A stretch of 10,582 nt of DNA, from the NCBI GenBank assembly GCA_021159525.1, contig JAGHEC010000457.1, positions 1 through 10,582 on the forward strand, read 5' to 3'. The position numbers were made by a program, and so were the translations under genes. Shown piece after piece: positions 1 to 6,728 of this stretch. The DNA comes from Deltaproteobacteria bacterium (GTDB lineage: Bacteria > Desulfobacterota > DSM-4660 > Desulfatiglandales > Desulfatiglandaceae). Position 1 is the stretch's first letter. Each line of letters starts with the position of its first letter. Below the pieces are notes generated by a model. It was not told where the DNA came from. It worked only from the letters and a program-made list of their open reading frames with translations, and did not search any database.

Positions 1-24
1 CGATGAACCACGAGAAGGAACCGC

Positions 25-249
25 TTGGGCCCAAGACTAGGAAGACGCCCGCGATGGCGTGGCAGGGGCTATGCCCCTGCCAGAGGGTGGTATGCGCCTC
101 CCTATGCTTCCCCGTATGGCAATCCTTACCCTATGAACCCCGATGATGAAATGGCCATGTTAAAAGATGAGGCCAGCGCCATCAAAAGCGAGCTGGAGGC
201 CATCAACAAGCGGATTGAAGAGCTTGAGTCCAAGCCTTCGGCCTCCTGA
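25..249 (+). CDS. DUF5320-like small protein with C-terminal coiled coil
   Basis: This encodes about 74 residues. The N-terminal third is rich in Gly, Arg, Pro and Tyr (GPRLGRR, then RGRGYAPARG and repeated PY motifs). The last 33 residues, from about residue 41, form a strongly predicted amphipathic helix (EMAMLKDEASAIKSELEAI and KRIEELES). Gly/Arg/Tyr-rich start plus short coiled coil is the layout of the DUF5320 family, which has no firm biochemical role and in my recollection often sits near nitrogenase-cofactor-like and MBL-fold genes in anaerobes. The start is doubtful: this frame has a TGA at 4-6, and the first usable codon is TTG at 25, preceded by an AGAAGGA-like ribosome binding site at 13-19. 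An ATG at 3 lies in another frame, one base from joining this one. The gene begins at the window edge, so upstream context is missing. The family call is moderately sure; the start is weak. Confidence 0.6.
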   Translation: MGPRLGRRPRWRGRGYAPARGWYAPPYASPYGNPYPMNPDDEMAMLKDEASAIKSELEAINKRIEELESKPSAS

Positions 250-290
250 TGAAACCAGGGGGATCCCGAATTGCTTGAGATGCAACGGCC

Positions 291-1151
291 ATGGATATGC
301 CATTTCATGTTAAATTTCGACAGGTGGGGGTCGTGGCCGGATGGATATGCCGGGCGGCGATCCCTATCCTTTTATGGGTCTTATCATTTCAAACCGCTTA
401 CGCAAAGGGACTATCCATGAACCAACCCGGCCGTCAGCTCCTGATAGTCTATGACAATTACACACTGAAACAAGCAGTGACGCCCGACTGGGGCTTTTCC
501 TGCCTCATTACCCTCCCCCAACATCAGATCCTTTTTGACACAGGCGGCGACCCTTCCATCCTCCTTAAAAACATGCAGGAGCTGGGCGTGGACCCTCAAA
601 AAATAGAGGCAGTGGTCCTCTCCCACGCTCATGGCGATCATGTGGGGGGGCTGTCTGGATTCTTTAGGATGCAGCCCAGGGCGGTTATTTATCTCCCTGG
701 ATCTTTTCCGGCAAGTTTCAAAGAAGCCCTCCGTAGGGCATACGCCAGGGTGGAGGAGGTTACCGGTCCTCGGATGATTTGCCCTGGGGTCTACACCACA
801 GGTGAATTGGGATACGGCCTCAAAGAGCAATCGCTGGTCATTAAGACCGGTGCGGGTCTGGTCATCATTACGGGCTGCGCTCATCCCGGCATTGTGGAAA
901 TCGTGGAACATGCGGCAAGGGTTTTCAAAGAAGAGGTCTATCTTTTGATAGGCGGATTTCACCTGATGGGGTATTCTCCGTCGGAATTGAAAAATATTGC
1001 CGGGAGTCTGCACAGGCTCAAGGTGAAAAAGATAGCTCCCTGTCACTGCAGCGGCGATGAAGCCAGGGAGTTTTTCAAGGCATATTACAGGGACAAGTAC
1101 ATTGCCTGTGCAGCCGGCTTGGTTCTCGCCATACCGGATCTCAAGGAATAG
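291..1151 (+). CDS. MBL-fold metallo-hydrolase (COG1237 / dihydropterin-type)
   Basis: This is a 286-residue metallo-beta-lactamase-fold protein. The metal-binding signature HAHGDH is at residues 112-117. Later ligands fit GCAHPG (His198), GGFHL (His224) and PCHCSG (His252), and the strand before the active site carries FDTGGD. The CAHPG and CHCSG motifs match the subfamily annotated as 7,8-dihydropterin-6-yl-methyl-4-(beta-D-ribofuranosyl)aminobenzene 5'-phosphate synthase (COG1237). Its true substrate is unclear in most bacteria. Residues 1-38 resemble a secretory signal: a charged start, a hydrophobic stretch around 21-34 and a QTAYA-KG cleavage-like site. No good ribosome binding site precedes ATG 291. 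The internal ATG at 417 (Met43) has AAAGGGA six bases upstream and would give a cytosolic 244-residue protein starting where the fold starts. The gene lies 41 bases after the DUF5320-like gene on the same strand, so co-transcription is plausible. Confidence 0.85.
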   Translation: MDMPFHVKFRQVGVVAGWICRAAIPILLWVLSFQTAYAKGLSMNQPGRQLLIVYDNYTLKQAVTPDWGFSCLITLPQHQILFDTGGDPSILLKNMQELGVDPQKIEAVVLSHAHGDHVGGLSGFFRMQPRAVIYLPGSFPASFKEALRRAYARVEEVTGPRMICPGVYTTGELGYGLKEQSLVIKTGAGLVIITGCAHPGIVEIVEHAARVFKEEVYLLIGGFHLMGYSPSELKNIAGSLHRLKVKKIAPCHCSGDEAREFFKAYYRDKYIACAAGLVLAIPDLKE

Positions 1152-1157
1152 ACTTAA

Positions 1158-1175
1158 TGCGGCCTGCTGGCCGCA
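1158..1175 (+). terminator. Possible hairpin after the MBL hydrolase gene
   Basis: A perfect 7-base stem (TGCGGCC / GGCCGCA) with a TGCT loop begins 6 bases after the hydrolase stop codon. Position and stem strength suit a terminator or an mRNA-stabilising hairpin. There is no T-run after it, so it is not a standard intrinsic terminator. Confidence 0.35.
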
Positions 1176-1201
1176 ACCAAACAGGTTTCACCCAAAATGC
1201 C

Positions 1202-1469
1202 GCAACGTTATGCCCGCGCGGGGGGTCACTGGCTCCCCTCCAAGACGGGACAAAAACCGTATACAGCTCCTGGGGACGGCAGCAGAGCGTTGGAATTCGT
1301 TCTGAACCAGCCCCAAGGACAGTCTTTCGTAAGACGGTAGTCCTTTGCTGCCTTTTCATAAAGGCTATTACGAGTCATGGGGCGGTCGCCGAACGCTGCG
1401 TACGCATTTTGTTGTCCCGTCTTGGAGGGGAGGCAGTGACCCCCACGCGCAAATTTCCTTGCACGTTGC
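1202..1469. repeat. Long imperfect palindrome with 38-base inverted arms (MITE-like)
   Basis: The left arm at 1216-1253 and the right arm at 1412-1450 are reverse complements over 38 bases, with one mismatch and one single-base gap. Shorter matches continue outward (GCAACGT at 1202-1208 against ACGTTGC at 1463-1469). They also continue inward, down to a central hairpin (AAGGAC 1315-1320 with GTCCTT 1340-1345, and GTCTT 1322-1326 with AAGAC 1331-1335). The whole unit therefore folds on one axis near 1330. It fills the gene-free stretch between the convergent hydrolase and rsmG genes. No credible reading frame lies inside. It could be a non-autonomous miniature inverted-repeat element, a structured RNA, or a large bidirectional hairpin between convergent genes. 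I saw no clear target-site duplication. Confidence 0.75.
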
Positions 1470-1510
1470 AGAGAAGTTATAAACAAAGAGTCGAAGCACA
1501 ATTCCCTGGA

Positions 1511-2266
1511 TTATTTATTCCCTTTTGACCTTCCCTCGTTGCCTGGTTCGGGGGCCTGAAGGCGCTGTATGACCACGAGACGTCGGAGATGGGTTGAGTG
1601 GGGGATGGCATAAGGGATGTCGAGCCTGAGGGCGTAGTCCTTCGGGAAGCGGACCAGGGCCTCCTGGATTTCGGCCATGCAGCGGGGCCCCTTCATGAAG
1701 ATAGCCCAGCCTCCTGGCGCCAGGCATCGGCGAACCCGGCCCAGGGTGCTTCCGATGGGTTCCACGGCCCGGGTGATCACACCCTGGACAGGCTGATCAA
1801 AGGAGGCGTAGATCTTGCCGGCGTGGATCTCGATCCCTTTGAGGCCCAGGGCTTGCACCACTTCCTGGAGGAATCGCACCCGTCGATGTCTGCCTTCTGA
1901 AAGGATGATGTGGGTCTCAGGACAGACGATCTTGAGGGGGATGCCCGGAAGACCTGGGCCTGTGCCGATATCGAGAAGAGGGGAGGGCAGTTGCCAGCCA
2001 AGGAGCCGGGCAGGCAGAATGGAATCAATATAGTGTTTCTGAACCATGCTGTCGAACTGATAGATGCGGGTCAGATCATATGCGGCATTCTTTTTCCTGA
2101 GAAGTTTGTGGTATTGCCACAGCCTTTCATATTGCAGGTCTGTTAAGGGCAAGCCGCTCCGTTTAAACCATAATTTAAAGGCAGGCAGGCCCGGCACCAG
2201 CTTCCGGCGTTGGGACTTGGGTCTGAGGCGGGGTCTTGCCTGTGGATTGTCAGCTTTTCGTCCCAT
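1511..2266 (-). CDS. rsmG: 16S rRNA (guanine(527)-N7)-methyltransferase RsmG
   Basis: This 251-residue protein matches RsmG (GidB), a cytosolic enzyme that uses S-adenosylmethionine to methylate N7 of G527 in 16S rRNA. Visible family marks are a helical N-terminal region (LTDLQYERLWQYHKLL, then NAAYDLTRI at 60-68), HYIDSI at 78-83, the SAM-binding loop DIGTGPGLPGIP at 99-110, TRAVEP at 165-170 and FMKGP at 190-194. The family usually has about 205-240 residues. The extra length is a basic N-terminal extension of about 30 residues (RPRLRPKSQRRK) and a charged C-terminal tail. The ATG at 2266-2264 shares its CATG with the ATG of the divergent pseudouridine synthase gene. No strong ribosome binding site precedes it, so a downstream GTG (Val24) start is possible. 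The gene converges on the hydrolase gene across the palindromic element. It stands alone rather than beside mnmG (gidA), at least in this window. Confidence 0.93.
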   Translation of the reverse strand: MGRKADNPQARPRLRPKSQRRKLVPGLPAFKLWFKRSGLPLTDLQYERLWQYHKLLRKKNAAYDLTRIYQFDSMVQKHYIDSILPARLLGWQLPSPLLDIGTGPGLPGIPLKIVCPETHIILSEGRHRRVRFLQEVVQALGLKGIEIHAGKIYASFDQPVQGVITRAVEPIGSTLGRVRRCLAPGGWAIFMKGPRCMAEIQEALVRFPKDYALRLDIPYAIPHSTHLRRLVVIQRLQAPEPGNEGRSKGNK

Positions 2267-2972
2267 GGATAATGCAGCGGTCTTTCCAAAAAGGTGGTTA
2301 TCGCCGGACGCCCTGGAGGTTCTCTATGAAGACAACCATCTCATTTCCGTGAACAAGCCTGCCGGCGTGCTGGTTCAGGGGGACAGATCCGGGGAAAAGA
2401 GCCTCATGGATGTGGTCAAGGAGTATATCAGAGAGCGCTACCAAAAACCAGGCAATGTCTTCCTGGGTCTGGTTCACCGACTGGACCGGCCGGTTGGCGG
2501 GGTGGTTCTCTTTGCCAGGACCTCCAAGGCGGCCTCCCGGTTGATGCGGCAATGGAAGGCCCATGAGGTCCGGAAGACTTACTGGGCTGTGGTGGAAGGA
2601 AGGCCGGAACCGGAGAAGGGGAGGATCGAAGGATATTTCCGGAAATCAGGGAAGCGTGTCCGCGCTGCCCGGAAAGGGGATCCCGGGGCCAGAGAGGCAG
2701 CGCTGAAATACAGGACACTTGCCCATAGAAAGGGGTTCTCCCTTGTGGAGGTGGTTTTAATCACCGGCAGGAAGCACCAAATCCGGATCCAACTTTCCCA
2801 GGCTGGGTGTCCCATCGCAGGAGACGTAAAATACGGGGCCGGGGCCTTTTTGGAGGACAAGACCATCCGGCTTGTGGCCCGTTCCCTGACGTTTCAGCAT
2901 CCTGTCGCCGGCGGTCAGATAACAATCTCCGTGGATACAAAGGCCCTTGAAGATGAATTTTCCATGGCCTGA
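2265..2972 (+). CDS. RluA-family 23S rRNA/tRNA pseudouridine synthase
   Basis: This 235-residue protein converts uridine to pseudouridine in structured RNA. RluA-family marks are LYEDNHLISVNKPAGVLVQGD at about residues 20-40, the catalytic loop HRLDR at 71-75 (Asp74 is the expected nucleophile), FARTSKAASRL at 83-93, and TGRKHQIRIQLS followed by GDVKYG at about 167-191. There is no N-terminal S4 RNA-binding domain, so it is a short single-domain member. The exact target base cannot be read from the sequence. The reading frame is open upstream to 2064, but that part overlaps rsmG antisense and shows no family similarity. ATG 2265 places the start about 19 residues before the first conserved motif. 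Its ATG overlaps the rsmG start on the other strand, and no clear Shine-Dalgarno is visible, so the start is less certain than the family. Confidence 0.9.
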   Translation: MDNAAVFPKRWLSPDALEVLYEDNHLISVNKPAGVLVQGDRSGEKSLMDVVKEYIRERYQKPGNVFLGLVHRLDRPVGGVVLFARTSKAASRLMRQWKAHEVRKTYWAVVEGRPEPEKGRIEGYFRKSGKRVRAARKGDPGAREAALKYRTLAHRKGFSLVEVVLITGRKHQIRIQLSQAGCPIAGDVKYGAGAFLEDKTIRLVARSLTFQHPVAGGQITISVDTKALEDEFSMA

Positions 2973-3087
2973 TCCGCCATGTGCGCAACTCCTCGAGCCC
3001 GGCCCGTCCGTGGCAGATGATCAAGCCTTCAAAACGATCAGCGATCGGATTCCCACACTGCAATGCGGGGTTTTCGTTCAGGCACTG

Positions 3088-3103
3088 ATTATTGAGCTGA
3101 TAC
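3088..3103 (+). repeat. 16-base direct repeat, left copy, flanking repeat copy 1
   Basis: ATTATTGAGCTGATAC here matches ATTATTGAGGTGATAC at 3452-3467 at 15 of 16 bases. The pair brackets the 278-base repeat. The right copy contains the ribosome binding site of the 978-residue gene. The left copy looks like a duplicated leader with the GAGGTGAT core altered to GAGCTGAT. Confidence 0.6.
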
Positions 3104-3124
3104 GATGATTGGTTGCATGTATTA

Positions 3125-3402
3125 TAACAGCTCAATAAATGGGGGCAGAAGGGTTTTTCTGACGGGACTGCCGGGAGGGCGCCGTCTCTTTGTGACTTAT
3201 CAGTGGGGGAAGCCGCAGCTCGACGAAGTCGAGAATGCCAAAGGGGCAAGCCTGCCCGCCATTGCTTTGTTACCCATGTTACTTCCTTCTGCCATCGCAG
3301 ATCCACGGGACGAAAGTCTTGGCAAGAACGCTCAATTGGCCTTGGCAGGCGGGTGTCCCCCGCAGGTAAGTCACTCAAGAGACCAGCCCGGAGGCCCGGA
3401 GC
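3125..3402. repeat. 278-base direct repeat, copy 1
   Basis: This matches 10305-10582 without gaps at 268 of 278 positions, same orientation, exactly 7180 bases apart. Differences are at 3165, 3180, 3199, 3266, 3283, 3337, 3341, 3366, 3376 and 3385. It contains three short hairpins unchanged in both copies: CTCGAC-GAA-GTCGAG at 3219-3233, GGGCA-AGCC-TGCCC at 3244-3257, and GCGGG-TGTCC-CCCGC at 3349-3363. No protein is convincing in it. A minus-strand open frame crosses both copies but reads into unrelated sequence on each side. It is probably a dispersed structured intergenic repeat. Confidence 0.9.
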
Positions 3403-3451
3403 GGAAGAAAAATTCTTCTGCCCCGGCACCAGGTTCGCAGTTATCCCCCTA

Positions 3452-3467
3452 ATTATTGAGGTGATAC
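3452..3467 (+). repeat. 16-base direct repeat, right copy, carrying a ribosome binding site
   Basis: ATTATTGAGGTGATAC is the right partner of 3088-3103. GAGGTGAT at 3458-3465 is the Shine-Dalgarno for ATG 3477, with an 11-base spacer, which is slightly long. Confidence 0.55.
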
Positions 3468-3476
3468 AAAAGGGCC

Positions 3477-6413
3477 ATGTCATCCAAAAAAAGACGAAAA
3501 CGAAACAAGTCGCGCCAGGGCGGAAGGCCGGAGGCCACGTCTGCCAATCCGACGGCATCGGACGTCAAGGAGCGTTCAGCAGGGCATGTCCCCCAACCGG
3601 ATCCCCTGCCAGGCGCCAGGGAAATCCGCCTGCTTATTTCAAAAGGCGATACCAAAACTGCGCTCAACAAGGCCAAAAGAATCCACAAAACCGCAGCCAC
3701 AGACGTCTCGAAAGCTGTCCTCATGGAGGCCTATGCGGCCAGGATCTTGAGTCTGAGGCGTAAAGGCATGGACTCTGAGGCCGATGTCCTCGTGGACCTG
3801 GTCGCCTCGCGATACCAACCCTCCGATCAATGGCTCACAGAGGTCCAGATATCGGCTGAGGCAGAGGATGGGATTGGAGACGCCTTCCTGGCGCCCCTGG
3901 CCGACCCGGCTACGCCTCCGGAAACCGCGGAGATTATCTGCCGACAGATAAAAAGGAAAGTGGTTGACCTGAATGTCTTGGCCAACGCATCGACCCTCCC
4001 TTCTGACCATCCCCTCAGGCTGCAGGCCGCTTGCCTCCTCAAGGCATTTCATGCTGTTGTCTCTGGACCGGTTCGGGGGTCGGATATCTCCCTGCCGGAG
4101 GTCCCCAGGAGAAGCCCCCTGGCGCCGTGGAAAATGCTCATCCAGGCCATCTCCTCTTTCTACCAGGGAGCGCACGAGGTCTGCCGGAGGCGTCTCCAGG
4201 CCATTGATCCCGACTCGGCCCCGGCTCGTCTGGTCCCGGTAATTCGTGCCATGATCTCCGGAAAGGGGGAGGCCCGGCTTTCTGAGAAGGGCCGACGCCT
4301 TATGGAACAGGTCTTAGGAAATCGGGGCGAGATTCGGCAAAAACTTCAAGATGTTGAAACGGCCCTGGGCAAAGGGCGGCAGGCCGATATTCTTCCGGCC
4401 GTCCGGGCTGCGCTCATTGCCTGCAACCGCCATTGCCCGGAGCTTGTGGACCGGCTGAAACAGCACCTGTCGATCCGATCATGGATCCTGGACATGGACC
4501 AAAAGGCCGTAAAAAAGGCCATGGGCGGGCCATCTCTGAAAGACGCCTACTACTGGAGGCTCTTGGCCCGGGCCGCAGAATTAAAGGGCCAGGTCTTCCT
4601 GGCATGCGCTATGTGGAATGAGTTCATGAAACATGCCGTCCACGAGGGTCTCCTGGGCAAAGACAGTCCGGAGGCATCCGTGATCTATCTGCGCATGGCA
4701 GACATGCTCGCCCAAACGGCCGACGAGGAATTTACATGGAATAGATCCCGTTTTGAGGCCAAATTCAGGAGATGGGGCGGGTTCAGGGACTACTATAAGG
4801 ATCAGCCCAAACGGATCGTAGATGCGGTCCGGCAGGCCCCCGCTTCCTATGAGAGGCTTGATTTTCTCTATCCGGAAAGGCTCTATGAAATGGTTTGCCG
4901 GGTGGCCCCTTCCGCCGACGCCTTCCTCCGCTGGCTGCATTGGCTTCAAAAGCAGAGGGCCGACCAGAAAGCATGCGACGCGGCAGCCCTTGCCTGGCGA
5001 GCGGCCTTGCCTCAGGATGTCCGTCCGCTCCTTTGCCTCGCCAAGTCAGCCCAAAGGCGAAGCGCATATAAGAAATGTCTGTCCTATCTGGATCTGGCCG
5101 AGAGGATCGACGGGCTGAATCCCGACATAAAGAGAATCCGGCTGATTGCGACTGCGGGAATAGCCCTGAGACACTTAAGAGAGCAAAAGGCCCATCTGGT
5201 CCGGAAAGACATAAATATCATGCAGACCCTGCCCCTGTTCCGGGAGGGGGATCGCCAAGCATTTGTTGCCGCCCTCAGGTGGGGGTATGGCCTGATCAAA
5301 AAGGACAACCAGGAGTTGCGAGAGGCCGAAAAGGAGTTGGTCCGGATCCTGGGCAGCCCGTTTGCCGCGTCCCTCATGGTCCAGGCCCTCCTCTCGGCCT
5401 GCGGCCTGGCATCCCGCAATCTGAAGGGCACAATCCTTTCGATCCGAGAAACGCCAAGGGACGGGGATCTCCTGCTTGCACTGGGCAGGTGTTGCCTCCT
5501 GGGGGACGAGTTAGGGATTCCGGTCTCCATTCCAGAGGCCTGTTCAGACAATCTGGAGGAGGCGTTCCGGACCGATGGCCCGGCCCTGGACGAGGCCAAG
5601 ATCATGGCTGTCGGAAACGCGGCTCTGCGGCAGAAAAAGCCTAAACTGGCATATTCGGTTTCGGTTGCCGGCCTTAGAAAGCAAGGCGCCTCGTGTGCCA
5701 GGTTCCTGCTGCTCAGGGCCACGGCCCTGCCTCTCTGTGAGCACGCACGCAAAAAGGCCTGCATGGAGGCCGCCATCGGGCTCGCCCGGAAGGAAAGGGA
5801 CATGGATCTTTTGGACGAGGCTGTGGAGTTGCAGCGGAACATGGGCCGCTCGGGCCTGGCCTCTCCTTATATCGAAACGCCCATTGGGCCAGGCAATCTC
5901 TTTATTGACGACAAGACAATCGATGCTACCCTGGCAAAAGAACGCGCGGCCAGCGACTACCCGGACCGATGGCCCGGCCCGGATGACGATTCGGGCGGGG
6001 AATACGGGGACGCGGATTTTCACGACTGTCGCCGTTGCGATGCCGTAGACTGTGCTGACAGGATCGAACCGTATGATCCCGATCTCGACGACTGGGACGA
6101 CGAGGATGGGGGCATTTCTGAAATTGATGTGATTGCTGCCCTGATAGAGGACGGCCTGATCGATATCCCACCGGATATTCCCCCTGAGATCGTGCCTGTG
6201 ATGCTGAAGTTGTTCAAGAAATACGGGGACAGGAATGGGAGAATCCCTCCGCCTGATGAGCTCCTCAGAAAAGATCCCGAGCTGGCCGAAGAACTGGAGG
6301 CGGTCATCTCGGACGCCTTGGCGAGAGGCGGCTTTCGCGACCGGGGCCGTGGAAGATCCTCCTCACAAAAACGGAAACGGGGCAGCCGTTCAAAAAAGCA
6401 AGGAAGGCGATAG
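3477..6413 (+). CDS. Large helical-repeat-like protein with charged tails, first gene of the Hsp70 operon
   Basis: I do not recognise this 978-residue protein as a named family. Residues 1-17 are strongly basic (MSSKKRRKRNKSRQGGR) and a polar linker runs to about 46. From about 47 to 820 it is almost entirely alpha-helical, with TPR-like or alpha-solenoid character: paired helices rich in Ala and Leu, for example ISKGDTKTALNKAKRIHK. Residues about 830-880 are very acidic (DDDSGG, DLDDWDDEDGG) and include a Cys cluster CRRCDAVDC at 851-859. A helical segment follows to about 950, then a basic tail (RDRGRGR, KRKRGSRSKK) to the end. I see no signal peptide or membrane segment, so it is probably cytosolic. 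It ends 3 bases before the J-domain gene, so it belongs to that operon and may be an adaptor, scaffold or dedicated client of the Hsp70. That role is an inference from position alone. Confidence 0.85.
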   Translation: MSSKKRRKRNKSRQGGRPEATSANPTASDVKERSAGHVPQPDPLPGAREIRLLISKGDTKTALNKAKRIHKTAATDVSKAVLMEAYAARILSLRRKGMDSEADVLVDLVASRYQPSDQWLTEVQISAEAEDGIGDAFLAPLADPATPPETAEIICRQIKRKVVDLNVLANASTLPSDHPLRLQAACLLKAFHAVVSGPVRGSDISLPEVPRRSPLAPWKMLIQAISSFYQGAHEVCRRRLQAIDPDSAPARLVPVIRAMISGKGEARLSEKGRRLMEQVLGNRGEIRQKLQDVETALGKGRQADILPAVRAALIACNRHCPELVDRLKQHLSIRSWILDMDQKAVKKAMGGPSLKDAYYWRLLARAAELKGQVFLACAMWNEFMKHAVHEGLLGKDSPEASVIYLRMADMLAQTADEEFTWNRSRFEAKFRRWGGFRDYYKDQPKRIVDAVRQAPASYERLDFLYPERLYEMVCRVAPSADAFLRWLHWLQKQRADQKACDAAALAWRAALPQDVRPLLCLAKSAQRRSAYKKCLSYLDLAERIDGLNPDIKRIRLIATAGIALRHLREQKAHLVRKDINIMQTLPLFREGDRQAFVAALRWGYGLIKKDNQELREAEKELVRILGSPFAASLMVQALLSACGLASRNLKGTILSIRETPRDGDLLLALGRCCLLGDELGIPVSIPEACSDNLEEAFRTDGPALDEAKIMAVGNAALRQKKPKLAYSVSVAGLRKQGASCARFLLLRATALPLCEHARKKACMEAAIGLARKERDMDLLDEAVELQRNMGRSGLASPYIETPIGPGNLFIDDKTIDATLAKERAASDYPDRWPGPDDDSGGEYGDADFHDCRRCDAVDCADRIEPYDPDLDDWDDEDGGISEIDVIAALIEDGLIDIPPDIPPEIVPVMLKLFKKYGDRNGRIPPPDELLRKDPELAEELEAVISDALARGGFRDRGRGRSSSQKRKRGSRSKKQGRR

Positions 6414-6416
6414 ATC

Positions 6417-6728
6417 ATGGCGCCGGTCAATTCACTTCCCCCCGACGGGGACCCCTACGCCATCCTCGGAATCTCCGAGGGTGCAGAACCAGAGGAAATC
6501 CGAAGGGCATACCTGGAAAAAATCCGGCAATATCCCCCGGACCGCTCCCCGGAGGCCTTCGAACGCATTCGGGATGCCTATGCCGCCCTCAACAACCCTC
6601 TTCACCGCATGCGGGTGATGCTTTTCTCGGTCGATCCTGAGCAATCGATGGTCGCTCTGCTGGACCCCCTGAAGCCCAAAAAGGCTTTTGTCGGTCCCCT
6701 CCCGTGGCTTGAAGCAATGGAGGAGTAA
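6417..6728 (+). CDS. Small J-domain (DnaJ-like) protein with PPD in place of HPD
   Basis: This 103-residue protein has a J-domain at about residues 12-58: DPYAILGISEGAEPEEIRRA, then the YLEKIRQ helix, the loop, and AFERIRDAYAALNN. J-proteins bring clients to Hsp70 and trigger ATP hydrolysis through the invariant His-Pro-Asp tripeptide. Here residues 39-42 read YPPD (TAT CCC CCG GAC), so the His is Pro while Pro and Asp remain. No Gly/Phe region, zinc finger or client-binding domain follows, only about 45 residues ending PLPWLEAMEE. AAGGAAGG at 6400-6407 serves as ribosome binding site for ATG 6417. The stop TAA directly abuts the next ATG. The domain call is well supported. Whether it can stimulate the ATPase of the neighbouring Hsp70 is open. 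Confidence 0.85.
   Translation: MAPVNSLPPDGDPYAILGISEGAEPEEIRRAYLEKIRQYPPDRSPEAFERIRDAYAALNNPLHRMRVMLFSVDPEQSMVALLDPLKPKKAFVGPLPWLEAMEE
6719..6725 (+). promoter_or_regulatory. Strong ribosome binding site of the GrpE-like gene
   Basis: GGAGGAG sits three bases before ATG 6729, inside the last codons of the J-domain gene. It fixes the start of the GrpE-like gene and implies translational coupling through the abutting TAA-ATG. Confidence 0.7.

Larger units (their letters stand above)
2973..3476. other. Gene-free stretch holding repeat copy 1 and the operon leader
   Basis: About 500 bases lie between the pseudouridine synthase stop and the 978-residue gene. Positions 2973-3087 show no gene and no convincing terminator. 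A 278-base repeat fills 3125-3402. The last 70 bases form the leader of the downstream operon, with GAGGTGAT before ATG 3477. Open frames crossing this stretch on both strands look like chance frames in GC-rich sequence. I could not identify a confident sigma-70 or heat-shock promoter, or a CIRCE operator. Confidence 0.6.

Noticed and set aside
1157..1528. Open frames within the palindromic element
   Set aside because: The inverted repeat explains the sequence, and the translations look like random GC-rich sequence.
2064..2264. 67-residue N-terminal extension of the pseudouridine synthase
   Set aside because: It lies antisense within rsmG, matches nothing in the family, and is not needed for the fold.
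3403..3476. Heat-shock (sigma-32) promoter or CIRCE operator before the chaperone operon
   Set aside because: I found no CTTGAAA/CCCCAT pair at proper spacing and no TTAGCACTC/GAGTGCTAA inverted repeat.
2761..3558. 265-codon minus-strand frame crossing repeat copy 1
   Set aside because: It overlaps the pseudouridine synthase end and the start of the 978-residue gene. Only the repeat part recurs at copy 2, and the flanking residues differ completely.
3203..3763. 186-codon plus-strand frame across the repeat and into the 978-residue gene
   Set aside because: It overlaps a better-supported gene in another frame and shows no domain or conserved composition.
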